Position numbers and translations under genes: made by a program
Notes under the pieces: generated by a model
The model's database searches: none
What the model was told of the DNA's origin: nothing
What the model saw: the letters and a program-made list of their open reading frames with translations, nothing else
Shown: one piece after another, positions 35,707 to 43,435 of the stretch
Layout: each line of letters opens with the position of its first letter
Numbering within the stretch: the stretch's first letter is position 1
NCBI RefSeq assembly: GCF_003626755.1
Contig: NZ_RBCJ01000003.1
Coordinates: forward strand, 1,245,859 to 1,309,858
Source of the DNA: Ulvibacterium marinum
GTDB lineage: Bacteria > Bacteroidota > Bacteroidia > Flavobacteriales > Flavobacteriaceae
Direction of reading: 5' to 3'
DNA: 64,000 bases

Positions 35707-35728
35707 TGACCTGGCCGGGGCTCGAACC
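35707..35728 (-). other. Putative attachment site (left), tRNA-Lys 3'-end copy
   Basis: This 22-bp stretch matches the intact tRNA-Lys 3' end at 61943-61964 at 21 of 22 positions (T-loop and acceptor 3' strand); sequence diverges right after GGTTC on the tRNA sense strand. It is the expected left duplication of an element integrated at the 3' end of tRNA-Lys. Confidence 0.6.
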
Positions 35729-35778
35729 TCAGTTGTAATAATTTGATATTCAAAAAGTTAAAATTAATACTTTCAAAG

Positions 35779-35800
35779 TGCGCACCGAATAGCGCACCGG
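35779..35800. repeat. GTGCGCACCG-type repeats near left attachment site
   Basis: GTGCGCACCG at 35779-35788 is followed by AGCGCACCGG at 35791-35800. The same decamer occurs three times beside the integrase gene at 61793-61840. They are candidates for recombinase arm-type sites. Confidence 0.5.
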
Positions 35801-36009
35801 AACGTACTTGTATTTTAAAAGAACTTGTTTGTATTCAAATGTCGGTAAATTCTAATCGATTGTCAAGAATTGTTTCCTGCTTGACACTATTTACAATAAA
35901 TTCTGAACGAGGGTAAAAAATAAGAAAAATTACTCTTGTTTGAATATTGAGGGTAAAAATCACCCATGTCGATTTTCCAAAATGTATCCTTTATTTGAAT
36001 TTTAACAGT

Positions 36010-36510
36010 TTACATGAATAAGCTTTCACATTTAAGCTTTAATTGTTCAACAGCGTCTACAATATCATTTAAGTCTAGAATTTCTCCATGAATCACAAGA
36101 GTATTATTATAAGAGTTATACCCTCTGTGACAAGATTCTCCAATTGATGAACTTAAAGATGGATTCATTGCTAAATCAGTATAAGAGTAAATATCCTTGT
36201 CCTTAAAAAAATCATCTAATAATTCATCATAGTGTTCAAATTTATTCCTGAATTTTCTACTTTTTAAAACACTATTAGAATCAATTTTCAGAAGTTCCCT
36301 AAGATGTTCTCCCCTTTCTTTATATTTTGATGTTGGCCATAGAATTTTAGAAATGTTACCTGATGATATTAAAATGGATTGAATACTTAACCAAACAGCA
36401 ATTTTATCAAAGTCATCAACAGATTCTTTCAATCGCTTGCGAGAATATGACACAAGTTCAGCTTGGAAAATTAATTCCGTTATAAAAGCACCCTCTCGAA
36501 TTAGGTTCAT
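36010..36510 (-). CDS. Hypothetical protein with HEPN-like R-x4-H motif
   Basis: A 166-residue all-alpha-looking soluble protein read from ATG 36510, where a conserved leader (see 36511-36528) ends in ACGATG; the in-frame ATG at 36537 lies in that leader. The segment SRKFRNKFEHYDELLDDFF contains RNKFEH, an R-x4-H motif like the one in HEPN-domain RNases, followed by the common YDE. Helical runs such as DDFDKIAVWLSIQSILISSG support the fold. HEPN proteins act in many toxin and defence systems, but no nucleotidyltransferase antitoxin gene is adjacent. It is the first gene inside the putative island. Confidence 0.55.
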   Translation of the reverse strand: MNLIREGAFITELIFQAELVSYSRKRLKESVDDFDKIAVWLSIQSILISSGNISKILWPTSKYKERGEHLRELLKIDSNSVLKSRKFRNKFEHYDELLDDFFKDKDIYSYTDLAMNPSLSSSIGESCHRGYNSYNNTLVIHGEILDLNDIVDAVEQLKLKCESLFM

Positions 36511-36528
36511 CGTTTTTTTGAACTTTGG
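36511..36528 (-). promoter_or_regulatory. Conserved leader copy 1
   Basis: The minus strand reads CCAAAGTTCAAAAAAACG directly before the ATG at 36510. The same motif precedes the starts of the genes at 37858 and 39575 and lies 10 bp from the start at 39873. Confidence 0.5.
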
Positions 36529-36571
36529 TCTGGTCATTTCTTCGCCGGTCAGTTTTCAATTAAAATCTTGT

Positions 36572-36598
36572 TGCAACAATTCCAGTTGTATTGTTGCA
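36572..36598. repeat. Intergenic hairpin
   Basis: TGCAACAAT (36572-36580) and ATTGTTGCA (36590-36598) form a perfect 9-bp stem with a 9-base loop. It sits between the HEPN-like gene and the lipoprotein gene at 36781, both on the minus strand, with no T-tract, so it is more likely a structure or repeat than a terminator. Confidence 0.45.
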
Positions 36599-36780
36599 GG
36601 AACAATTTTCTGCGGCCCTCGCGTTAAATCCCCTTCTTCAATTCTAAAAGAGATTCTATCAGATAACGCAATATTGTAAAAAAGTACTTAGGAACGTCAA
36701 ATACAATTTTAAGTAGTTCACCAAAGCTATTCACAGGAAGTTTTTGGGCCGTAGTTTTTTCAATATAAGCGTCTAGCGTT

Positions 36781-37299
36781 CTAATTGGTTAAAAAATACT
36801 CCACGGTTACCAACTCAATGGAATTGATCCTGCCTAGGTCGAGTGAGCTCTCCTGGTCAAATGTCAATATACAGTTTGAATTTGCATCAATTGTATTACA
36901 AGGAATTGAGGCAGTATTGGAATAGTTGTTTTTTGTTTCCAATCCATTTACATTGACAGTGAGTATGGGTACTCCCACAACATCATAGTCATTGGGATTG
37001 TTTAATTCAATTTCAAATTGAAAACGCGATGTATTGGTTTCACTATTCTCGGTATAACTAAAATTTAAAACTTCAAAAGAGAAGTTTTCCAGTATAGGAG
37101 GGTCAATTTGGATGGGGTCTTCAGATTCTGGGAAGTCACATGGGACTTCTTGAATCCTATTATAACTGTAGGTTTGATTTCCTAAAACATAAGTTTGTAG
37201 TAAGGTTATGGTTTTTGTACAATCCTCTTCATCGGAAGAGCAGTTCCAAAATAAAGTAGTCAAGATTAATAGGAATTTGAACTTAACGAACCGTTGCAT
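36781..37299 (-). CDS. Hypothetical lipoprotein
   Basis: A 172-residue lipoprotein (VKFKFLLILTTLFWNCSSDE, lipobox LFWNC). The mature part is rich in Asn, Glu, Ser and Thr, and looks beta-rich (LENFSFEVLNFSYTENSETN, RFQFEIELNNPNDYDVVGVP, ILTVNVNGLETKNNYSN). Six cysteines occur, some possibly paired. I recognise no family. It lies inside the putative island and is followed by the HEPN-like gene on the same strand. Confidence 0.65.
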   Translation of the reverse strand: MQRFVKFKFLLILTTLFWNCSSDEEDCTKTITLLQTYVLGNQTYSYNRIQEVPCDFPESEDPIQIDPPILENFSFEVLNFSYTENSETNTSRFQFEIELNNPNDYDVVGVPILTVNVNGLETKNNYSNTASIPCNTIDANSNCILTFDQESSLDLGRINSIELVTVEYFLTN

Positions 37300-37411
37300 A
37301 TCAATTTTGAGATTAGGGTTAGTATGCTTACTTTAAACGAAAGAATTCTATTCCTATTATTTATATCTTTTCCAACAGTAACTCTTTTGTCGTCTATGCC
37401 AATGATATCGT

Positions 37412-37858
37412 TTATTTAAACTTTATGACTTTGCCTGTTTTCACAAATTTGAAATCCTCCGCAACGCATTCAAATGTATTGTCTCTAAAGAAGAAAACAT
37501 AATGTTTAAAATTATCCTTTTTGCCAATAGGATTTTTGGAGATAATTTTTTCATCAATAGGAAAATCTTTTTTCCAATCGGATCTTTTTATTTGATAAAA
37601 CCCATAATTATCTATTCCCTCATCATAATATCGATAGTCCTTAAAATTATCTGAACCAGGTCCACCAAGTCTATATTTTATAGCATTGTAGAAAAGTAAC
37701 TCAGCCTGTTCATCATCTTCTACATTATCCCAAAGAAATGGATTCAGTAAAAACTTCAAATTCAGAGTAGAATCATTTATTGAAATTTCAGGACTTGGAG
37801 CATTAGGTTCTGCATCATATTCCAAATTCAATTTGATATATATTGGTTTCTCAATCAT
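37412..37858 (-). CDS. Hypothetical soluble protein
   Basis: A 148-residue protein with no signal or membrane segment. It is rich in aromatic and charged residues (FKDYRYYDEGIDNYGFYQIK, YVFFFRDNTFECVAEDFKFV). The start at ATG 37858 is fixed by the conserved leader that ends right before it (37859-37876). No family is recognised. Upstream lies a non-coding stretch (37859-38090) with CG-rich hairpins around 37935-37965 (CGGCTTCTGCCG). Confidence 0.6.
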   Translation of the reverse strand: MIEKPIYIKLNLEYDAEPNAPSPEISINDSTLNLKFLLNPFLWDNVEDDEQAELLFYNAIKYRLGGPGSDNFKDYRYYDEGIDNYGFYQIKRSDWKKDFPIDEKIISKNPIGKKDNFKHYVFFFRDNTFECVAEDFKFVKTGKVIKFK

Positions 37859-37876
37859 CGTTTAGTTAAACTATGG
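37859..37876 (-). promoter_or_regulatory. Conserved leader copy 2
   Basis: The minus strand reads CCATAGTTTAACTAAACG immediately before the ATG at 37858, 18 bp with the same spacing as the copies at 36511 and 39576. Confidence 0.5.
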
Positions 37877-38090
37877 AAACACGTTCTTGTATTGTTCGCT
37901 GCGGTTTCAGCTTTGAGAGTTAAGTACGGCTTCTGCCGAATCAGCCGTCAGGCAGGCAGAAATCGTATTGGAAAAGGAGTAAGGCTAGCCCTACTATTCT
38001 CAATTAGCTAAAGATATTAATATTATCAGAATTTTTATTTTGAAATCATTGCGAAGAAGTGAATTATACAAGTCATTCTACCCAGTATGA

Positions 38091-39071
38091 TTAAATTGAT
38101 TTTCTTAGATTTTCAGGTGGATCCATGAAATCGTAAAATTCATATATATCAAAGCTTGATATTGTCCAATCATTCTCAATGCAACCTGGTTTTTCTTTTC
38201 TAAGTCGCTTCCACTCATTGTTTTCAAAAAAGTACCAAGAGTAAATTAGTTTAAAATGAAATTCATCAGGATTTTCAGAATTCTTGTCGAAATCTGGTCT
38301 GCAATCTATATCCAAAATTTCGCTTTTACCATTCCTATTATTTATTAACCATATGGATTTAAGGGAAATCATAAACCCTTTTTTATCTAAAATATAATTT
38401 ATTCCATTTTCATTGATCTCTAGGAAGTAGGAAATAGGGCCATTATATGAGCCCCAACCAACAGAATAATCTACGGTAACTAAAAATACAGGCTTATTTT
38501 TTTTTGCATAAGGAAAAATTCTATCAATTCGTGCAGATTCTCTACCTAATTCTTCAAAATATAAGATTTTTAATCTATCGTTGACTAAAACAATAATTGC
38601 TTGTTTATATCTCTCCTCACTTAAAGGATCAACATCTTTTGTTTCAAAAGTAGGGAAGAAAGTATTGGTATGGCCATAAAACTCTAAATCTCCTGAAATA
38701 CCTTCTAATCTTTCATCTGTTAGCAGTAGTAAAGCTCCATTTAAACCGTTTGAGAAATCATTGAGTTTTATAGCCTGATTTATTTTATAACCTGATAGAT
38801 TTAATTCGTCACTATTGAGAACTTTATCAAAATTCGATTCATCTTCAGAGAAATCTTCTTTTTCGTTTAAGACATTTGTTTCGTTTATAATCTTATTGCC
38901 ATTTATAACATCACCTTCAGCGGTTTCAATGTTCTGTTCTCCTGAATTTCCATTTGATGAAGAATTATCCGAATTAAAAGACACATCAAAAACAAAAACT
39001 AATAGCGTTGTAAAAATTGTTGTACCTGCTCCAATCCAAGCTGCTCTAATTGTCACAGATTTTCTTTTCAT
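38091..39071 (-). CDS. Hypothetical membrane-anchored protein
   Basis: A 326-residue protein with one N-terminal membrane segment (AAWIGAGTTIFTTLLVFVFD) and a short basic cytoplasmic N-terminus. After the membrane it has a low-complexity linker (NSDNSSSNGNSGEQN) and a Gly/Asn segment GDVINGNKIINETNV, of a kind often seen between a membrane anchor and an effector domain. The C-terminal ~220 residues form an unrecognised beta/alpha domain (LSGYKINQAIKLNDFSNGLN, DLEFYGHTNTFFPTFETKDV). It has no leader copy but has the shared 36-bp element upstream at 39099. Confidence 0.6.
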   Translation of the reverse strand: MKRKSVTIRAAWIGAGTTIFTTLLVFVFDVSFNSDNSSSNGNSGEQNIETAEGDVINGNKIINETNVLNEKEDFSEDESNFDKVLNSDELNLSGYKINQAIKLNDFSNGLNGALLLLTDERLEGISGDLEFYGHTNTFFPTFETKDVDPLSEERYKQAIIVLVNDRLKILYFEELGRESARIDRIFPYAKKNKPVFLVTVDYSVGWGSYNGPISYFLEINENGINYILDKKGFMISLKSIWLINNRNGKSEILDIDCRPDFDKNSENPDEFHFKLIYSWYFFENNEWKRLRKEKPGCIENDWTISSFDIYEFYDFMDPPENLRKSI

Positions 39072-39098
39072 TATTGAGTGATTTTTTTAATTATGTAA

Positions 39099-39134
39099 AA
39101 CTTGTTTATAGCGATGCAAAATACATCGCTATAC
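39099..39134. repeat. 36-bp element shared with 18620-18655, with hairpin
   Basis: AACTTGTTTATA, 7 variable bases, AAAATACATC, 2 variable bases, TATAC, as at 18620. Here TATAGCGATG (39107-39116) and CATCGCTATA (39124-39133) form a perfect 10-bp stem. It precedes the minus-strand gene starting at 39071 and may be a promoter or operator. Confidence 0.5.
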
Positions 39135-39221
39135 TCCCAAATTGTAATAAAATCGATGTATTTGAGCATAGTATATTCGAATCGTTTAATTATACTTTAA
39201 GAAATGTTCTAACACTATCGT

Positions 39222-39575
39222 TCATTTGGGCTTTTGAAAATCAAACATTCCATCTAACTGTGAATTAAAATCAGAATTGTCTTGATTTGTCTTTTTCTTT
39301 CTTGTCTCTGACATGTATTTAAACTTATAAACGTTGTTATATTTTCCATCATGAACAACGGCTTCAAAAGTATCTCCTGGAATCATACTCTTAAACAACC
39401 TCATATCTTCTTCGCCAAATACCATTAATGTACAATCTTCACAACGAATTTTTATCAGAGTGGGATTGACTTTATCCCATCCTGTATACCTATCAATGAC
39501 ATCATTGCCATAAATAATCTCACGAATTTTCAGCTTTACCTTATGGACACCCGGATTAATTGTTTCTAGAATCAT
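39222..39575 (-). CDS. Hypothetical small soluble protein
   Basis: A 117-residue protein from ATG 39575, fixed by the conserved leader (39576-39593) and 7 bp after the stop of the 39583 gene. An ATG at 39602 would overlap that gene. It is beta-rich (VHKVKLKIREIIYGNDVIDR, VNPTLIKIRCEDCTLMVFGE) and ends in a polar tail (SETRKKKTNQDNSDFNSQ). No family is recognised. It probably forms one unit with the gene at 39583-39873. Confidence 0.6.
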   Translation of the reverse strand: MILETINPGVHKVKLKIREIIYGNDVIDRYTGWDKVNPTLIKIRCEDCTLMVFGEEDMRLFKSMIPGDTFEAVVHDGKYNNVYKFKYMSETRKKKTNQDNSDFNSQLDGMFDFQKPK

Positions 39576-39593
39576 CGTTTTATTAAACTTTGG
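39576..39593 (-). promoter_or_regulatory. Conserved leader copy 3
   Basis: The minus strand reads CCAAAGTTTAATAAAACG directly before ATG 39575. It partly overlaps the end of the upstream gene at 39583. Confidence 0.5.
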
Positions 39594-39873
39594 TGATTTC
39601 ACTCTTTATGTGCTCTGATACATTAATCCAGTTTGTATCGTCTGTTAAATAAAGTTCACAAAAACATTCTTCTTTGACAACTTTAAGTATATGATTGTAC
39701 CAATCCACATAAGTCCAATCTGTGGGTTTTGGTGAATAGACAGTTTGTTTTTCTTGATTCCAATGTACTTGTTTTGCAGTACGATATACAAGTGTGAACT
39801 TTTTCATATTCGGGCTAATATGTAAGCATCCGAGGCTATCGATTTCGACTTTTATTATTCTATCTCTATCCAA
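39583..39873 (-). CDS. Hypothetical small soluble protein (TTG start)
   Basis: A 96-residue protein read from TTG 39873. It is rich in charged and aromatic residues (KKFTLVYRTAKQVHWNQEKQ, WTYVDWYNHILKVVKEECFC, ELYLTDDTNWINVSEHIKSE). No family is recognised. The leader copy upstream (39883-39900) ends in ACGATT instead of ACGATG, so this gene may have lost its usual start and now uses TTG. Confidence 0.45.
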   Translation of the reverse strand: MDRDRIIKVEIDSLGCLHISPNMKKFTLVYRTAKQVHWNQEKQTVYSPKPTDWTYVDWYNHILKVVKEECFCELYLTDDTNWINVSEHIKSEITKV

Positions 39874-39882
39874 CTATTGAAT

Positions 39883-39900
39883 CGTTTTTTTGAACTTTGA
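39883..39900 (-). promoter_or_regulatory. Conserved leader copy 4
   Basis: The minus strand reads TCAAAGTTCAAAAAAACG followed by ATT and CAATAG before the TTG at 39873. It is 17 of 18 identical to copy 1. Confidence 0.45.
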
Positions 39901-40030
39901 TAACAGCCTCGGCTATGACACGACGCTTCAGCGCGCAGGCCCCAGCGAACCTTATTTATTAGAAACTAAGATAGGCAATTGACGCAAGCCTAAGGGAACG
40001 ATGTGTTAGAGGCGTTGTTGGCCAACGTTG

Positions 40031-40597
40031 TTAATATTCAACGTATCGTACTGATTGTTTCAAAACCCACTTGTCTTCCTTTTCAAAGAAATCAAATTCT
40101 TCCCAGCCACCTCTATGTCCTCCACGGTCTTCATATAAATATGCTCTACTCACCAGTAAGACAGCTCCCTGTCTATCCCTACTGATGTAAGCATTCGATA
40201 CACCAATTATTATTTTGTCATTAACCTCTTTTTTATCTAAAACTTTGATTGCCGACCGACTTAATAGTTCTTTGGAAAAGTTGATAGTATCAGATTTATC
40301 AATAGACTTCCATATCAAACTCTTCTGTGAGTCATTAAGTGATTTTAACGGGAGGCTATCTCTTAGTAGTCTTTCAAGGACCAGACTGTGGCTAGTTGAA
40401 GTTTTAAAATAAACATTGTTTTCCTCTGCCTCGAATCCAACTACTCTTTTTATTAGAGTATCAATCATTTGATGATATGCGGAGTCCTTGGAGGCTACAC
40501 TCATTGTAGACTGGTCAGCTATTGGATGTTTTAATTCTTTAGCTTCCTTACAGCTGCCAGAGAGAATTAATAGTACAAATAATGAGATATGTTTCAA
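40031..40597 (-). CDS. Hypothetical lipoprotein
   Basis: A 188-residue lipoprotein (MKHISLFVLLILSGSCKEAK, lipobox LSGSC). A helical middle part (LKSLNDSQKSLIWKSIDKSD, TINFSKELLSRSAIKVLDKK) is followed by a beta stretch (IIGVSNAYISRDRQGAVLLV, SRAYLYEDRGGHRGGWEEFD). I recognise no family with confidence. Its upstream neighbour on the same strand is the FtsX-type permease at 40680, about 80 bp away, so it could lie in that unit. Confidence 0.65.
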   Translation of the reverse strand: MKHISLFVLLILSGSCKEAKELKHPIADQSTMSVASKDSAYHQMIDTLIKRVVGFEAEENNVYFKTSTSHSLVLERLLRDSLPLKSLNDSQKSLIWKSIDKSDTINFSKELLSRSAIKVLDKKEVNDKIIIGVSNAYISRDRQGAVLLVSRAYLYEDRGGHRGGWEEFDFFEKEDKWVLKQSVRYVEY

Positions 40598-40679
40598 ATG
40601 TGAAAGGTATCTAGGCTAACGTAAATACATGGTCATTGATCATATATTAATTATATATTTAATCGTTCGTTTTGCGAGG

Positions 40680-43094
40680 CTACTCCGTTTTCAAATTCTT
40701 TACGGGGTTGGCCATTGAGGCCTTTACCACTTGGGAGCCAACCGTAAAAAATGCTATGCAAATAACAAAGAGCCCGCCAATGAGAAACAACTGCCAACCT
40801 ATATCGATACGGTATGTAAAATCCTGCAACCAAGTATTGCCCAGAAAATATGATAAGGGGCTGGCAATCAGCAATGCGATTAGGACAAGTTTTAGAAAGT
40901 TCTTAAGGTGCAATATCGTAATACTCAAAACCGATGCTCCCAATACCCGTCTTATCCCGACCTCTTTTTTTCTTTGTTCGGTCGTGTAAGAGGCCAGTCC
41001 ATACAGTCCGATACAGGCGATGAATATTGCGATAAGCGTAAAACCTATGGTAACGGTCGAAGTCCGCTTTTCCTTTTCGTAATTTTTTTGGAAATCGTCG
41101 TCCAAAAATGAATATTCAAAGGGAATGCCCTTGTTCACATTGCTCCAAACGTTTTCTACTTTTGAGATCACTTCATCCAGATCACCTTGCCTCACATTGG
41201 CGATAAAATAAGCAGGTTGGGCCTGGTTCAATCCGACCAGTCCATAAGGTGTAATGGTCTTGTGCAAACTCTCATGGTTGAAATCCCTTACCACACCCAC
41301 TATCTCATAGGACCTCCTTTCACCGGAACTCACATAGTAGATATTTTGACCTACGGCATTGGCGGGAGCATATCCCAGACGCTTCACGGCAGTTTCATTA
41401 AGGACTATGGCATTATCACGATTTACATCGTTCCTTGATAAGGTTCTTCCATATAACCGTTCGTACCCCAAGGTTTCAACATAATCATCACTTATCTGGG
41501 CCAAACGCACGTCTACCTGTTCGTTCTTGGTCTTTCCCTCTGCGAAGAACATATTGGACTGTACCAATTCAAATCCCGGATATGTCGATCCGGCCGATGC
41601 CGATACCACATTCGGGATTTGAAGAATTTCGCTCTTCAGACCGGAATAGTTCCCTGCCGTTGATGCGTTGCGAAAAGGAATGACAATCTGACCGTCCTTT
41701 TTGAACCCAAGATCGCGACCATCGATAAAACTCATTTGTTGCCAAAAAAGAATGGAAACCAAAATCAAGCAGGCGGAAATACAAAATTGAAATATCACCA
41801 ACCCCTTTCTTATGGTCGCCGCGGTGTTTGTGCCACCACCTTTTCCTCTCAGGGCCATGACAGGCTTGAACGATGAGAGGTACAGGGCCGGATAGCTTCC
41901 CGAAAGTAATCCGGTAAAGATTGCAAGGCCAACGATCCACAAAAGTATTTCAGGATTCCCGGTAACGGTCAGGCTTTTCTGTGCCAATGTGTTGAAGGCC
42001 GGAAGACAGGCTACTACGATAAGAAGTGCAAGCAACAATGATAGCAGGCACATGAACATCGACTCTCCCAAAAATTGGTTGATCAGGGATGTCTTGGTGG
42101 CACCGACTGCTTTCCGAACCCCTATCTCGCTTGCCCGTTTCTCCGATTTAGCGGTGGATAGGTTCATGAAATTGACACATGCGATCAGTAATATGAAAGC
42201 GGCTATGGAACTGAATATATAGATATAGAGCATGCTACCATTATTTGATATTTCATGGCCTATGGATGATTTCAGGTAAATATCCTTGACGGGCTGTAAA
42301 AAAAGGCTTTTCTTCAGTCCTGCCTCCCTAAAATCGTTACTCGCATTCTTTTCAAGGAATGCCGGCAATTTGTTCTCGAACGCAACGGGATCGCTCCTTT
42401 GTCTCAATTTGATATAGGTATGGAATATACTGTTTGTCGCCCAATTGGTCTGACTATTGACCCACTGCCCGATATCCCCGTTCTGCATCGATAAAAGCAG
42501 ATTAGGGTCAACATGTGATTTGTTATTTGAATTATCGAAGACCCCTTTCACGGTATAGTCGATTTTGCCATAAGGAATTTCGATACTTACAATTTGGTCG
42601 ATGGGATTCTCCTCTCCAAATAGCTTCTCCGAGATTTCTTCGGAAATCACCACCGTATTCGGACTATTCAAAGCATTTTCAATATTCCCGTATTTGAAGT
42701 TGTATGTGAAAATTTCAAAAAAAGTTGAATCTACATAATAACCTTTTTGCTCGTAAATCTGAATATTACGTTCTTCATTTTTCAACAACATATTTCCCGT
42801 ATTGGGGAAATTCAATACACGGGTCACCTGTTCGACTTCCGGAAAGTCGTTTTTTAATCCCTTGGACATAACGCCCGGGGTGCCCGCCCATTTTTCACTT
42901 TCGGTGTTCAAAGCCACCCTATATAAACGTTCAGCGGCATCATGATGTTTGTCGTAGCTCAACTCATCGGTAATGTACAGCACCAAGAGAAAGCACGCGG
43001 AAAGACCGATGGAAAGACCAAAAATATTGACAAAGGAGAACACTTTATTTTTGAGAAGGTTTCTCCAAGCTATTTTAAAATAATTGATAAGCAT
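40680..43094 (-). CDS. ABC transporter permease, FtsX/MacB type (double module)
   Basis: An 804-residue protein with the Bacteroidota double layout. The first membrane helix is at about residues 20-42 (FSFVNIFGLSIGLSACFLLV). A periplasmic MacB_PCD domain comes next, then FtsX helices at about 285-400 (IFSSIAAFILLIACVNFMNL). A second unit starts near 425 (KGLVIFQFCISACLILVSIL) and ends with FtsX helices up to NPVKNLKTE. There is no ATPase domain. Such permeases work with a MacB-like ATPase and act on envelope substrates, antimicrobial peptides or lipoprotein-like cargo. No ATPase gene is adjacent. It is paired with a second permease 341 bp upstream (43436). Confidence 0.93.
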   Translation of the reverse strand: MLINYFKIAWRNLLKNKVFSFVNIFGLSIGLSACFLLVLYITDELSYDKHHDAAERLYRVALNTESEKWAGTPGVMSKGLKNDFPEVEQVTRVLNFPNTGNMLLKNEERNIQIYEQKGYYVDSTFFEIFTYNFKYGNIENALNSPNTVVISEEISEKLFGEENPIDQIVSIEIPYGKIDYTVKGVFDNSNNKSHVDPNLLLSMQNGDIGQWVNSQTNWATNSIFHTYIKLRQRSDPVAFENKLPAFLEKNASNDFREAGLKKSLFLQPVKDIYLKSSIGHEISNNGSMLYIYIFSSIAAFILLIACVNFMNLSTAKSEKRASEIGVRKAVGATKTSLINQFLGESMFMCLLSLLLALLIVVACLPAFNTLAQKSLTVTGNPEILLWIVGLAIFTGLLSGSYPALYLSSFKPVMALRGKGGGTNTAATIRKGLVIFQFCISACLILVSILFWQQMSFIDGRDLGFKKDGQIVIPFRNASTAGNYSGLKSEILQIPNVVSASAGSTYPGFELVQSNMFFAEGKTKNEQVDVRLAQISDDYVETLGYERLYGRTLSRNDVNRDNAIVLNETAVKRLGYAPANAVGQNIYYVSSGERRSYEIVGVVRDFNHESLHKTITPYGLVGLNQAQPAYFIANVRQGDLDEVISKVENVWSNVNKGIPFEYSFLDDDFQKNYEKEKRTSTVTIGFTLIAIFIACIGLYGLASYTTEQRKKEVGIRRVLGASVLSITILHLKNFLKLVLIALLIASPLSYFLGNTWLQDFTYRIDIGWQLFLIGGLFVICIAFFTVGSQVVKASMANPVKNLKTE

Positions 43095-43435
43095 ATTATG
43101 GTAATTGGACGATATAATCTTTGATGAATCTTTTTAGAGCTTAAAAAAGAATCTATTATCTTAAAATTGTACCAATTCCATGCCAATGTACATATCTATT
43201 TGTTATTCAGATAAATATATCTAGATTAAGTACTTATTCATATACGAGGGTGTAAATTTTATTGACAGGTCCTGTCCAATAAATGTACACCCCAACGATT
43301 TGATCGCGCTTCAAAAATTGATTTGTCCATGGAGCACAAAACCTTCCTGTAAGCCAAGGGCCTGGGCCGTATCGATCCTGTTCAATGTTCTTTTACCGGT
43401 TTTTATAAAGGTTTTCCGGGATTGTCCATTTTTAA

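Larger units (their letters stand above)
35174..36009. other. 836-bp intergenic region at left island boundary
   Basis: No supported gene lies here. It holds two tRNA 3'-end relics (35599-35616 and 35707-35728), a minus-strand terminator hairpin between them, and GTGCGCACCG-type repeats at 35779-35800. Between 35430 and 35600 there is a non-coding GC-richer stretch unlike the AT-rich island genes that follow. Confidence 0.6.
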
